Shown piece by piece: positions 27,014-36,992 of a DNA stretch of 64,000 nt. The notes below the pieces were generated by a model, which made no database searches, had not been told where the DNA came from, and was given only the letters and a program-made list of their open reading frames with translations. Numbering within the stretch: position 1 is the first letter of the stretch; every line of letters begins with the position of its first letter. A program made the translations under genes and the position numbers. The stretch is from CAWGCE01 sp964480915 (GTDB lineage: Bacteria; Planctomycetota; Planctomycetia; Pirellulales; Pirellulaceae): assembly GCA_964480915.1 (NCBI GenBank), contig CAYZRS010000006.1, positions 1 through 64,000 of the forward strand. Direction: 5' to 3'.

Positions 27014-29863
27014 CTAATTGAGCTGAATTTCGTTCGCACCTTCGACATTGATTCGGTTGCCCTTCGGCCAGTATTTGATCACTCGAGCCGATGTCGATTG
27101 CTGCTTTCCTCCACTTGAGCGAATGATCTGGGCATCATCTCGATCGCCGCCTCGCAGGATCACCAGGTCCTTACCTTGATCGTAGGAGAGGCGATCGGCA
27201 CGGGCTTGAAATTCGCGCCCTTCCAGGATCGTGTTCCCTTGCGATTCAAATTCGAAAGGAGCCTGCTTCTGACCGCGACGCAGAATCTGAGCCACACTCA
27301 TCCGGTCGCACCGCAGGGAGACTTGACCGTCCGCTAGGCGGCGGGGATCGTCGGGCAGTTCTGTGTCCCAATTGGGAACCGGCCCGTAGATCGCCTGGAC
27401 ATTGCTGTCGAAGGCGAGACGTCGGACTTGGAGATTTCCAGCCACCTGCCGCTGAAACTGAACGCGAAGGTATCCCAACTGACGGTTTCCAGCGGCAACC
27501 CCCGGACCGGGCTTGCCAAGGACTTGCTGACCAGCCAGCGCATTGTCAACGAATCGAATCGTTTTGATTTGTCCCGGCCCAACGCCTAAGAATTCGGCCG
27601 ATCTCTGATCGATATTCATGCGCTGCATCGTGCCGGTATCGACGGCGATCAGCCCGCGCTGATCGAATGTTCTATTCTCGAAGAGCACGCCGCCGTCCGC
27701 CGTGATGTTGGTTAGTTCGAGCCCATCCATTTCCAAGCGAGCTCCCGCAGAAGCATCGGCCATCCGTATTGGCTGAGACAACTTGCCTTGCAACGTAGCG
27801 CAGCGAATCACCTGAGCCGGTCCACGCAGCTCAACTCCACCGTCGACGCGCACTTCGTCGCCATCAAAACTGAGACTGCGTTGCCAGTTCAAGTAGCCGA
27901 CCGTCGCTCTGCCAGCAAACTGCTGCGCCACACGGGGCGGCAAGGGCAGGGCGGCCGAACCGGCGCCCTCGATCCACAATCGATTATTGGCCTGTTCGAA
28001 ACGAACCGTGGTACCTCGTACGTCCAATCGATTGGCGCGAATCGCCACCGGCGCGCCGGAAAACTGACCGACGGCAGCGCCCGAAGCGATCTGTTTCAAA
28101 TCAAAATGCTCTCCAGTGATTTCAGCCCCATGGCCCGCGTTGTTCCCAGCCACTTCGAGACAACGGACCTGACGATCGACCGAGATTTCATCGATAGCGA
28201 TTTTGTCACCGTCCCGAACCACGCCCAATTGCATCGAATCGCCCGTCACAATGAAGCTACGATCAGCCTTCGGACCGGTTACTGGTTGCGCCGCATTAAG
28301 CCGCAGTCCTCCCTCAGTCCCAACCAACGCCTGCTGGCGAAACGAAACGGTCAGCGAGTTGACCTGCGCTTTGACTTGGCGAACGTTCGCTCGCACTCGC
28401 CCATCGGCGACGATACGGGTCGGCTGCAAACCCGAAATGGCCATCCCCCCGGCTGGCCCAGACCGGGCCAACTGCACCTCGACTCGCTCGGCCGTGACTT
28501 GACCCATTGCATCGACGTTGCAAACGGCCTGCTGTTCCACCGACAGCAGCGCACCACGTTCCAACTCTTTGTACCGCAGTCCACCTTGCCAGCTGACCTC
28601 GGCCTGACGACCAGCTTGGTCGATCAGCCCGCGCACTCGCCCGGCTCCTTCTGCCAAAAATTCAGGACGGCCGTTCATTTCTAATTCAAACTTGGGCGAT
28701 TCCAGCAAGTAATTCGCTTGAGCCACGCCGCTGCCTTGCGGACTGGAATAGGCAATCGCCGGTTCACCCGTCGCCACAAGGCGTTCAAATTCAAACGGCG
28801 GCGGGCGATCTCGTCCGTCGTCAGCGAAGATCAGATTGCGACTGAAGTAGAGCGATAAAAGTTCACATTCGAGATGATCTTCGAGCCGGGTCGCATCGAG
28901 CCTTGGTCGTGAAATGTGTACTTTCTTCGTGATCTGAGCCACGCCGCGGGCCATTTCCATCAGCAAATAGCCTTCGCTGTGAATGCTCACCGGCACATGA
29001 TCGGTTTGCTGGACGAACCGTCCGTTTCCGACAGGAACTTGACGCTGCCGAGGCATCGAAACCTGCAGCTTGTCCAGATGTACCAACTCGATCGATTGGA
29101 CACGAGCCGGAATCGTCGTCGGCAATCGTTTGATGTCACCTCGTGCGACGGGCGACATGGCAATCGTTAAATCGCGACCGCTGCCAAAGTGTGGCCCAAC
29201 GCGAAAGTGGACTTCGCCCGGTGTCCAAATCTGCTTTTCGCTCAGCTGGACGTTTTGCGTCGTCAGTTCGATCTGATCGGCCGCCCCCGGTTTTGATTCA
29301 CTGCCGCGGATCGTCACCTGGCCTTGCACGAAAGCGGCCTGCAAGCGACCGACATTCATCATCCGCTGGTCCATCGGTTCGTCAAACGAGAGCACGGCTC
29401 CCTCGGGTGCCTGCACGATCCAAGTCCGCTGGTCGTGATCACCCGATCGGACGACCGGGTCTCTGGCCAGCCCGTGTCGTTGAAAGACGATCGTGCAAGG
29501 AAAGAAATGCAAACGCCCATCGTCGGTTGTTTTGAACTCCTTACATAGCAACATGAACTGATCGTTCTTGATGACATAGTCGGCAGCCCGTTCCCAAGCG
29601 CCGACCGGAAAATGGGGCTCGATCAGCGAGATGAACCGTTCGGTCGGAAGTGGCTTCGTCGGAGCCGGCGATTGATTTGTTGCCGGATGCTGCGCCTGCC
29701 CGTTGCCGCCGGCGGCCGCGCCAAGCGCGACATCATTTCCGCTCGCATTGGGATGATCGCTTAAAGGTCGCGCCATCAACGGTTCGGCAATGTTGAGGTA
29801 GGCCCAATACGCGGCTGCGACCAGCGCAAAGCTAACGACGGCGCGTGCAAACCGGGAGTCCAT
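27014..29863 (-). CDS. Giant LptC/LptA (OstA)-like envelope protein downstream of kdsD-kdsC
   Basis: 949 residues. One N-terminal transmembrane helix (FALVAAAYWAYLNIAEPLMA, about 12-31) anchors a long beta-rich chain. Low-complexity sequence covers residues about 37-75. Segments such as EFQARADRLSYDQGKDLVIL and STSARVIKYWPKGNRINVEG resemble the repeated beta-jellyroll strands of OstA/LptA proteins, and the N-terminal anchor is like LptC. E. coli has kdsD-kdsC-lptC-lptA in this order; here kdsD and kdsC precede a single large gene in the same direction, so it may do the work of both in carrying LPS to the outer membrane. The assignment rests on context plus weak pattern similarity; no exact family match is claimed. 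Confidence 0.6.
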   Translation of the reverse strand: MDSRFARAVVSFALVAAAYWAYLNIAEPLMARPLSDHPNASGNDVALGAAAGGNGQAQHPATNQSPAPTKPLPTERFISLIEPHFPVGAWERAADYVIKNDQFMLLCKEFKTTDDGRLHFFPCTIVFQRHGLARDPVVRSGDHDQRTWIVQAPEGAVLSFDEPMDQRMMNVGRLQAAFVQGQVTIRGSESKPGAADQIELTTQNVQLSEKQIWTPGEVHFRVGPHFGSGRDLTIAMSPVARGDIKRLPTTIPARVQSIELVHLDKLQVSMPRQRQVPVGNGRFVQQTDHVPVSIHSEGYLLMEMARGVAQITKKVHISRPRLDATRLEDHLECELLSLYFSRNLIFADDGRDRPPPFEFERLVATGEPAIAYSSPQGSGVAQANYLLESPKFELEMNGRPEFLAEGAGRVRGLIDQAGRQAEVSWQGGLRYKELERGALLSVEQQAVCNVDAMGQVTAERVEVQLARSGPAGGMAISGLQPTRIVADGRVRANVRQVKAQVNSLTVSFRQQALVGTEGGLRLNAAQPVTGPKADRSFIVTGDSMQLGVVRDGDKIAIDEISVDRQVRCLEVAGNNAGHGAEITGEHFDLKQIASGAAVGQFSGAPVAIRANRLDVRGTTVRFEQANNRLWIEGAGSAALPLPPRVAQQFAGRATVGYLNWQRSLSFDGDEVRVDGGVELRGPAQVIRCATLQGKLSQPIRMADASAGARLEMDGLELTNITADGGVLFENRTFDQRGLIAVDTGTMQRMNIDQRSAEFLGVGPGQIKTIRFVDNALAGQQVLGKPGPGVAAGNRQLGYLRVQFQRQVAGNLQVRRLAFDSNVQAIYGPVPNWDTELPDDPRRLADGQVSLRCDRMSVAQILRRGQKQAPFEFESQGNTILEGREFQARADRLSYDQGKDLVILRGGDRDDAQIIRSSGGKQQSTSARVIKYWPKGNRINVEGANEIQLN

Positions 29864-29964
29864 CTAAATGCCTTCGTTAGTCGCGTTACTCACGCTTGCT
29901 AAGTGCAATGTTGTTCGCACCTGTGAGTTATCCTCGTACCAGGTTCTTGCTGACTGGCGGAGCG

Positions 29965-30483
29965 TTACTCGAAGCGGCGTAACACATCTTGCCAACGATG
30001 CTTGGTCTTCAGAATCAACTCGATCGTTTCTCGAGCCGCCCCGCGGCCACCAGCCAATTTTGTCACGTGATGAGCCGCCTCGCGTACGTCGCTGGCCGCA
30101 TCGGCCACCGCCACGCCCAGGCCAACCGCTCGAATCGTTGCCAGATCGGGCAAATCGTCACCGAGAAAACAAATCTGCTCCAACGACAATCCCATCTCGG
30201 CAGCCATCTCTTTGACGATCGGCAGTTTCGTCTCAAAACCTTGTCGGACGATGTCGATGCCCAGCTCGGCCGCACGAACCTTCACGATGTGACTGTTGCG
30301 AGAGGTCAACAGCGCCAACCGATAACCGGCCCGCTGCCAAATTTTGATCCCCATGCCGTCGTGGACGTGAAACCGTTTGGTTTCGATACCTTCGTTGTTA
30401 AAAATCAGCCCGCCATCGGTCAGCACACCATCGACATCACAAATAATCAGTTCAATCGATTGGCAACGGGCATCTAATTTCAT
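29965..30483 (-). CDS. kdsC: 3-deoxy-D-manno-octulosonate 8-phosphate phosphatase, KdsC-like
   Basis: 172 residues, a HAD-superfamily enzyme without a cap domain. The nucleophile motif is CDVDGVLTDG near residues 15-24, with LLTSRNS as motif II and CFLGDDLPDL as the metal motif, all as in KdsC. It removes phosphate from Kdo-8-P in LPS synthesis. It lies between kdsD (52 nt upstream) and the large LptC/A-like gene (101 nt downstream), all minus strand. Related phosphatases of sialic-acid-type sugars share this fold, but the kdsD neighbour favours KdsC. Confidence 0.9.
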   Translation of the reverse strand: MKLDARCQSIELIICDVDGVLTDGGLIFNNEGIETKRFHVHDGMGIKIWQRAGYRLALLTSRNSHIVKVRAAELGIDIVRQGFETKLPIVKEMAAEMGLSLEQICFLGDDLPDLATIRAVGLGVAVADAASDVREAAHHVTKLAGGRGAARETIELILKTKHRWQDVLRRFE

Positions 30484-30534
30484 GGCAAAGCTCGGGCAAC
30501 AGGTAAGAGAGGTTCATTAACTTCGGTGAACGCG

Positions 30535-31632
30535 CTATTTCCCCGGAAAGGGGACGATCGAGGGGCCAGGGTTGAATACGTCGGCCAATTCCTCTTCGTT
30601 CGCAGGCAAGAGGGAAACGACATCGGTAATGTCGATCAATCCACAGGGACAACCCGCCTCGTCGACGACGGGCAATTCGCTGATCTTCAGATCGACCAGT
30701 AACGAAATCGCCTCGGACAGCATGGCGGAAGCTTGGACCGTCTTGGGGGCCTTCGTCATGACGTCGAAAATTGACCCATCGATCGCCGTTTCGCGACGCG
30801 ATTCAAACAGCCGTGCCAAGTCACTGTCGGTGAAAATTCCGGTCAGCCGACCTGCGGCATCGGTCAACATGATGGCACCGGTACGGCGGCCCGGCTTACC
30901 GACTTCCACGATCACTTGTCGCGTGGTTAGGTTCTGTGAAGCGACTCGACACATCGACAGGGGCCGCATCACTTCATGCACCTGCGCCAACTTGCGACCG
31001 AGGCTGCCACCAGGATGGCAACGAGCGAAGTCGCTCGCAGTGAACCCTCTTTGCTCACTCACGACCAGCGCCAAAGCGTCACCCAGCGCCAACATCGCGG
31101 TCGTACTTGTCGACGGAGCCAGCTCCAGCGTTCCCGCTTCCCGGACTGGACCCAAGCTGAGCGTCACGTCGGCACACCGGGCTAAGCGGCTCTCGGCTCG
31201 CCCCGTAACCGCGATCAGCGACACACCGACCTGATGCATGCTCGGCAAGAGCCTCACGATTTCATCCGTCTCACCGCTGAACGACAACACGATGACGGTA
31301 TCCTGAGATCGAATTCTTCCCAAATCGCCATGCACGGCCTCGGCCGGGTGAACGTAATGGCTGGGTGTGCCCGTGGAAGCCAGTGTGGCGGCGATTTTCT
31401 GGCCGATCAGCCCGGCCTTCCCCATGCCGGTCACGATCACACTGCCGGTGCATTTGCGGACGATGTCGACCGCATCCGAAAACGACTCATCCAGACGGGC
31501 GGCAATTTCGGAAAGCGCCTCGGCTTCACGCAAGATAATTTGACGCGCTCGGCGAACCGGTTGCTGAGCATAAATTTGCGAACCGGGGCGGAGCGATTCG
31601 GGATTTGTCGACGGGGCGGTGCTGGGAGCCAT
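30535..31632 (-). CDS. kdsD: Arabinose-5-phosphate isomerase, KdsD-like
   Basis: 365 residues: an SIS domain (about 45-190) with IVTGMGKAGLIGQKIAATLA, SSxS-type loop SFSGETDE and the family motif ASDFARCHPGGSLGRKL, followed by two CBS domains. KdsD interconverts ribulose-5-phosphate and arabinose-5-phosphate to feed Kdo synthesis. The N-terminal 30 residues are longer than in E. coli KdsD. It is the first gene of a minus-strand run with kdsC and the LptC/A-like gene; no kdsA or kdsB is in the window. Confidence 0.93.
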   Translation of the reverse strand: MAPSTAPSTNPESLRPGSQIYAQQPVRRARQIILREAEALSEIAARLDESFSDAVDIVRKCTGSVIVTGMGKAGLIGQKIAATLASTGTPSHYVHPAEAVHGDLGRIRSQDTVIVLSFSGETDEIVRLLPSMHQVGVSLIAVTGRAESRLARCADVTLSLGPVREAGTLELAPSTSTTAMLALGDALALVVSEQRGFTASDFARCHPGGSLGRKLAQVHEVMRPLSMCRVASQNLTTRQVIVEVGKPGRRTGAIMLTDAAGRLTGIFTDSDLARLFESRRETAIDGSIFDVMTKAPKTVQASAMLSEAISLLVDLKISELPVVDEAGCPCGLIDITDVVSLLPANEEELADVFNPGPSIVPFPGK

Positions 31633-31896
31633 GATCGCATCCTGCGAAATGTGAGTTGAACGGGCCTTCCTGGCCGGCCCCAGATTCTAATTCAAGCCGT
31701 CTCTGCAACCAATGTTGAACCGCGCAGCCCCTATGGTTACAGATGCTAGCGAGGGCTCTTGTCGTCAGAAATCACGGAGGTTACGCTAACGCGACTCGAC
31801 CGAGTCAGCTGAGACTCCACCAATTTTTGGCAAACCCGGCTGCCCGACTGGACTCAGTACCGACCCAACACCTAGTCAGCCACGACATTCAAACAC

Positions 31897-34800
31897 GTGC
31901 CACGCCGCGACGACATTCATAGAATTCTTCTTATCGGGTCTGGCCCCATTGTGATCGGCCAAGCCTGCGAGTTCGATTATTCCGGAACCCAAGCCTGTAA
32001 AGCGCTGCGCGAGGAAGGCTACGAAGTCATCCTCGTGAACTCCAATCCGGCCACGATCATGACCGATCCGGAAACGGCCGATCGGACCTATATCGAACCG
32101 CTGACGTGGGAGTTCGTCGCCAAAGTGATCGAGCGGGAACGACCCGATGCACTTTTGCCGACGCTCGGTGGTCAGACCGGCCTGAACGTCGCCATGCAGC
32201 TGGAAGAGCACGGCGTCTTGGAAAAGTTTGGCGTCGAGATGATCGGAGCCAAAGCCGACGTCATCGATAAGGCGGAAGATCGAGAACGATTCAAAGTCGC
32301 GATGGAAAAGATCGGACTCGACGTTTGCAAAGGTGAAACCGTGCAAACGCTCGAAGAAGCGCGCGTCATGCTTAAAGAACTCGGCTTGCCCTGTGTCGTA
32401 AGACCCAGCTTCACCATGGGCGGCAGCGGATCGGCTATCGCCTACAACCGGGGCGACTTTGACGCGCTGGTTCGCGACGGGCTGGACCAATCACCCATCA
32501 GCCAAGTCCTCATCGAAGAATCCATCATCGGCTGGAAAGAGTACGAGATGGAAGTGATGCGAGACATGGATGACAACGTTGTCATCATTTGCTCGATTGA
32601 GAACTTCGATCCGATGGGAGTGCACACGGGCGATTCGATTACCGTGGCGCCAGCACAGACCCTGACCGACAAAGAGTACCAGCGGATGCGCGATGCCAGC
32701 TTGGCCGTGATCCGCGAAATCGGCGTCGAGACCGGCGGCTCGAACATTCAATTTGCCATCCATCCCGAAACCGGTCGGATGATCGTGATCGAGATGAATC
32801 CGCGAGTGAGCCGATCGAGCGCCCTGGCATCCAAGGCGACCGGCTTCCCGATTGCCAAGATCGCCGCCAAACTGGCGGTCGGATATCGCCTGCACGAGCT
32901 GCCGAACGACATCACCAAGGAAACCAAATCGTGCTTTGAACCGAGCATCGATTACGTCGTGACGAAAATCCCTCGTTTCGCCTTCGAAAAATTCCCTGAA
33001 GCCGATTCGACATTAACCACGCAAATGAAGAGCGTCGGCGAGACGATGGCGATCGGCCGCACGTTCAAAGAGTCCTTTCAAAAGGCCATTCGGGGCCTGG
33101 AGATCGGCCGCTTCGGATTCGGCAGTGATTCGACCGACCTTTGGGGCACCGACCTGCAACCCGATCGAGACGATATCCTGGCCAACATCGCCCGGCCTAA
33201 TGCTGAACGGCTCTGGTCGCTTCGTTATGCGATGAAAGATGGCATGACGATTGAAGAGATCTCGGAAGTCACCGGTATCGACCCGTGGTTCCTCGATCAA
33301 CTACTGCAGATCGTCGAGATGGAAGATCGCTTGCGATCCGTCGGTTCGCTCGAAGCGTGTGACGACCGGTCACTACGACTGGCCAAACGAACCGGCTTTT
33401 CCGATCGGCAACTGGCCGATATTTTCAGCGTTGCTGAAGTCGACGTCCGCAAGCATCGTGTCGAGCGGGGTATCGTGGCAAAGTTCAAATCGGTCGACAC
33501 CTGCGCGGCCGAATTCGAAGCGTTCACACCCTACTTCTACTCTTCCTACGAAGACGAAGACGAAACGCCGCCCAAAGTGCCTGGCAAGAAGCGCATCATG
33601 ATCCTCGGTGGCGGCCCCAACCGGATCGGGCAGGGCATCGAGTTCGATTACTGCTGCTGCCACGCCAGTTTCGCACTACGCGAACTCGGCATCGAATCGA
33701 TCATGGTGAACTCCAATCCAGAAACGGTCAGCACCGACTACGACACGAGCGACTTGCTGTTCTTCGAACCGCTGACTGCCGAAGACGTCGTTAACATTTG
33801 CGATGCGGTGCAACCGGACGGTGTCATCATCCAGTTCGGTGGCCAGACTCCGCTGAATCTGGCTCGAGCACTCCATACGGCCGGCGTACCGATCATCGGC
33901 ACCTCGGTCGATACGATCGAAGGCGCCGAGGACCGGGAAAAATTCCAGCAGATGCTCGAACAGCTCGAGCTGAAACAACCGGCGAGCGGCTTTGCCAAGA
34001 GCATCGGCCTCGCTCGCGCCGTGGTCGAAGAGGTCGGCTATCCGGCGCTGGTAAGACCCAGCTACGTACTGGGCGGCCGGGCCATGGAGATCTGCTACGA
34101 CCGGCAGCAGTTCGAAAAATTCGTCGCCGAAGCGTTCATCGTGGCTCAGGGTCAACCGGTCCTCATCGATCGCTTCCTGGAAGAGGCCATCGAAGTCGAT
34201 GTCGATGCGATTTGTGACGGCAATCGCACCGTCGTGATGGGGATCATGGAACATATCGAAGAAGCCGGGGTCCACTCGGGCGATTCGGCCTGCTCGATCC
34301 CATCCTTTTCCCTCAGCGAAGAAGTCCTCGCCGAGATCCGCTCGGCCACTCGAGCGATGGCTGAACGGCTGAATGTCATCGGATTAATGAACGTGCAATT
34401 TGCGGTGAAGGAAGAAGAGGGAACCAGCACCGTCTATGTGCTGGAGGCCAACCCTCGCGCCAGCCGGACCGTTCCGTTCGTTGCCAAAGCGACCGGTGTG
34501 CCGGTCGCCAAGTTGGCAGCCAAGGTCATGGCCGGCATGACGCTCGACGAACTGGGGATCTTTGAAGAACCGACACCGGCCCATATTTCCGTTAAGGAAA
34601 GCGTCTTCCCATTCCGAAAATTCCGCGGTGTCGATACGGCGCTCGGACCTGAAATGCGAAGCACGGGCGAGGTGATGGGAATCAGCGATCGCTTCCCATT
34701 GGCGTTTGCCAAGAGCCAAATCGCAGCCGGCACGATCTTGCCCGACGAAGGACTCGTCTTCATCAGCGTTTCAGATCGCCACAAGTCGAGCGCCGTCGAA

Positions 34801-35169
34801 CTGGCTCGTGGACTGTCAGAACTGGGCTACGACATCCTGTCCACGGCCGGTACCGCAAAAGTGATTGAAGAAGCCGGATTGAAAGTAGAACGCGTCAAGA
34901 AGATCAAAGAAGGTCATCCCAACGTACTGGATCACCTGATCGATGAACGAGTCGCCTTCATTTTCAATACGCCCAACGGAAAGGGAGCTCGAACCGACGA
35001 AGGTCGCATTCGCGCGACGGCCGTTCAGCACGGTGTTCCTTGCATCACCACCATCCCGGCTGCGGAAGCCGTCGTACGAGCCATCGAAGCGTTACGCAAC
35101 GACGAGTTATCGGTTCTCTCACTGCAAGACCGATTGGGACTGAACATCGACTCGGTTTCGAGCAGCTAG
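31897..35169 (+). CDS. carB: Carbamoyl-phosphate synthase large subunit
   Basis: 1090 residues, GTG start. Two homologous ATP-grasp halves are clear: the first begins ILLIGSGPIVIGQACEFDYS, the second IMILGGGPNRIGQGIEFDYC near residue 567. The C-terminal about 140 residues are the MGS-like allosteric domain (LGYDILSTAGTAKVIEEAGL). It makes carbamoyl phosphate for pyrimidines and arginine from ammonia, bicarbonate and two ATP. carA is not in the window; argH and pyrC, in the same pathways, occur elsewhere in it. Convergent with the acidic protein gene to the right. Confidence 0.97.
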   Translation: MPRRDDIHRILLIGSGPIVIGQACEFDYSGTQACKALREEGYEVILVNSNPATIMTDPETADRTYIEPLTWEFVAKVIERERPDALLPTLGGQTGLNVAMQLEEHGVLEKFGVEMIGAKADVIDKAEDRERFKVAMEKIGLDVCKGETVQTLEEARVMLKELGLPCVVRPSFTMGGSGSAIAYNRGDFDALVRDGLDQSPISQVLIEESIIGWKEYEMEVMRDMDDNVVIICSIENFDPMGVHTGDSITVAPAQTLTDKEYQRMRDASLAVIREIGVETGGSNIQFAIHPETGRMIVIEMNPRVSRSSALASKATGFPIAKIAAKLAVGYRLHELPNDITKETKSCFEPSIDYVVTKIPRFAFEKFPEADSTLTTQMKSVGETMAIGRTFKESFQKAIRGLEIGRFGFGSDSTDLWGTDLQPDRDDILANIARPNAERLWSLRYAMKDGMTIEEISEVTGIDPWFLDQLLQIVEMEDRLRSVGSLEACDDRSLRLAKRTGFSDRQLADIFSVAEVDVRKHRVERGIVAKFKSVDTCAAEFEAFTPYFYSSYEDEDETPPKVPGKKRIMILGGGPNRIGQGIEFDYCCCHASFALRELGIESIMVNSNPETVSTDYDTSDLLFFEPLTAEDVVNICDAVQPDGVIIQFGGQTPLNLARALHTAGVPIIGTSVDTIEGAEDREKFQQMLEQLELKQPASGFAKSIGLARAVVEEVGYPALVRPSYVLGGRAMEICYDRQQFEKFVAEAFIVAQGQPVLIDRFLEEAIEVDVDAICDGNRTVVMGIMEHIEEAGVHSGDSACSIPSFSLSEEVLAEIRSATRAMAERLNVIGLMNVQFAVKEEEGTSTVYVLEANPRASRTVPFVAKATGVPVAKLAAKVMAGMTLDELGIFEEPTPAHISVKESVFPFRKFRGVDTALGPEMRSTGEVMGISDRFPLAFAKSQIAAGTILPDEGLVFISVSDRHKSSAVELARGLSELGYDILSTAGTAKVIEEAGLKVERVKKIKEGHPNVLDHLIDERVAFIFNTPNGKGARTDEGRIRATAVQHGVPCITTIPAAEAVVRAIEALRNDELSVLSLQDRLGLNIDSVSSS

Positions 35170-35188
35170 GCGACTCGTCAAGGTCGCC
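35169..35188. terminator. Small hairpin between convergent carB and acidic-protein gene
   Basis: GGCGAC (35169-35174) and GTCGCC (35183-35188) form a 6-bp stem with an 8-nt loop in the 33-nt gap between two convergent genes. There is no strong U-tract, so it is only a possible bidirectional terminator. Confidence 0.35.
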
Positions 35189-35202
35189 AAACCAATTTCC
35201 GT

Positions 35203-36123
35203 CTATTCGAAGATGTCGCCAAACGGATCGTCATCGGCCTCACCGCCGAACGGATCAGACCCGTCGTCCAAGGGTGCGTCTTCGATGATCTCGGTCGCGT
35301 CATCGGCACCGAATGGGTTGTCGCCTCCATCGTCGCCGAACGGATCGGAATCGTCGGCGGTTTCGCCAGCCGGAATCTCTTCAACCGGAGCCTCTTCCAT
35401 GGTGTCGCCGGCGAAAGGATCATCGTCGCCGCCCAGATCGTCACCGAATGGGTCCTCGTCGCTCACTTCGGGCTCGTCCATGGTATCGCCGAAATCGTCG
35501 TCGCCGAGCGCATCGTTTTCTTCCGGTTCCATGTCATCCATCGGCTCGTCGTCTTCGATTTCGAGCGGTGCCTGAGGCGGCTGATCCTCGTTCATGAACG
35601 GATCATCACCGTAGATCGAGCTGACGTTCGGCTCGAGATCGGTGCGATACGGATCGACCGGGCGACGGAGTTTCTCGGGATCGTTCGAGTAGTTAAGCGG
35701 GTAACGATCGGTCACCGACTGCTTGCGCAGCGCCAGTAGCGCCGAGTTTCGCATGCATTCGAATTTAACTCGGTGAGGCCCTTGAACCCGAGCCAGCCCG
35801 CTCCACACGTCGTAGGTTCCACGGCCCTCAAGTTCGTACTTGGCACCGATCCGTATGTCGGAATCGGCCGTCGTCGTATCGCCCGCTTCCAGAGCGATGA
35901 TAGCGCGGAAGTAGTATGCCCGCGGATCGCGACTGCCTTCGTCGATCACCGTATTGAAACGGCACTTGGCTGTGCTGCTGTCGTGTCGAAAATATTGGTG
36001 GACGCCATCGCCATAGATACGAGCCAAGTACGCGTCTTGTGCGGCCGCATCTTTGGCTCCGCAGAATACGAGGCTAGCTACGACGCAGCCGACAAAGGTG
36101 GCCAACTTAGTTGTGAAGGACAT
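35203..36123 (-). CDS. Exported acidic protein with DPFG-type repeats
   Basis: 306 residues from ATG 36123. A signal peptide ends near residue 29 (CGAKDAAAQ). Residues 30-170 form a small region with TPR-like character (DPRAYYFRAIIALEAGDTTT). From about residue 190 the chain is very acidic, with repeated Asp-Pro-Phe-Gly units: DPFGDD, DPFAGD, DPFGDDGG, NPFGADD, DPFGGEADD, DPFGDIFE. I do not recognise a family for the tail; Ca binding or protein-protein contact are possible. An in-frame start at 36180 would bury the signal peptide behind 19 residues. It converges with carB. Confidence 0.75.
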   Translation of the reverse strand: MSFTTKLATFVGCVVASLVFCGAKDAAAQDAYLARIYGDGVHQYFRHDSSTAKCRFNTVIDEGSRDPRAYYFRAIIALEAGDTTTADSDIRIGAKYELEGRGTYDVWSGLARVQGPHRVKFECMRNSALLALRKQSVTDRYPLNYSNDPEKLRRPVDPYRTDLEPNVSSIYGDDPFMNEDQPPQAPLEIEDDEPMDDMEPEENDALGDDDFGDTMDEPEVSDEDPFGDDLGGDDDPFAGDTMEEAPVEEIPAGETADDSDPFGDDGGDNPFGADDATEIIEDAPLDDGSDPFGGEADDDPFGDIFE

Positions 36124-36507
36124 GGCTTTCCCCAATCTCCTGTTTCGACGGACTCCAGGCAAGACGCCAAGAGAGTTCATTCCTTTTACGACTATCGTCG
36201 TTGCTAGCCCCCGCCCATGATCACTGCCTGGTCGAAACTCGAGACCGACCGTCTTAATGTGCGGGTCGTCCGCAGACTAATGATTCCGCGCTGCGTTCAC
36301 GAGCAGCCCCGCTAGTCGCAATGCGATCGCTCGATCCAACCGGCCCCTGCCGAAGAATCGCTGCAGCCGAAAACGACGACCCAGCCTGAAGACTCGTTTC
36401 GTGCAATTGTCTGCGGCGAACGAATCGCAGGCAAATTCGTAACGGAATTCAGAGACAACGAGCCGCGGAGCGACTCGCCATTGAACGACACCGGCAAGGA
36501 GGCAACC
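36124..36507. other. Intergenic region, 384 nt
   Basis: Between two divergent genes. No convincing gene, hairpin terminator or repeat seen. It ends with a strong AAGGAGG ribosome-binding site for the small membrane protein that follows. Confidence 0.5.
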
Positions 36508-36825
36508 ATGGACAAGTCAATCAGAGACAGTGTCAAAGGCATCGTCAAAGGCAATGCAGACAGACACAAAAAACGAGCCAAACGCCGCCCCCCACTGGCT
36601 AGCGTACTGCAGCGACGCTGGAATCAGTTGCGAGCTGACCGCCACCTCTACCTGGCGGTCGCCGCCGCGATCACGCTGGTGTGGGTTATCGCCAATGCGG
36701 AAGGGCGACCTCGCATGGTTCCGCCGGCCGGCCAGCAGGCACAATCCTTGCCGTTGGAAAACGGCCGAATCGCCGGCCGGCTGGTGCGCGACCCTACCGG
36801 AATAAGAGTCGTTCGGGTACGTTGA
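36508..36825 (+). CDS. Small single-pass membrane protein, unknown
   Basis: 105 residues. The ATG at 36508 is preceded by AAGGAGG with 5-nt spacing, a near-perfect Shine-Dalgarno that fixes the start. The N-terminal 45 residues are strongly basic (KGNADRHKKRAKRR), then one transmembrane helix (YLAVAAAITLVWVIANA, about 58-74) and a Pro/Arg-rich tail. Probably inner membrane with the basic part inside. No family recognised. A SlyD-type isomerase follows on the same strand after 167 nt. Confidence 0.6.
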   Translation: MDKSIRDSVKGIVKGNADRHKKRAKRRPPLASVLQRRWNQLRADRHLYLAVAAAITLVWVIANAEGRPRMVPPAGQQAQSLPLENGRIAGRLVRDPTGIRVVRVR

Positions 36826-36992
36826 ATCGCTGTAACGGTGATACTCACCCGTTCTTTGAGTCGCCCATGCGGTTCGCCAGCAGCGATCTGACGCGGTTCT
36901 CGATTCGGTTGAATGACCCTCGAGCTGTCCCATGACAGCTCTCTCTTGTTGACAGGCCCAACCACCACGAAAGCGTTCGACCGAGGACCCCA

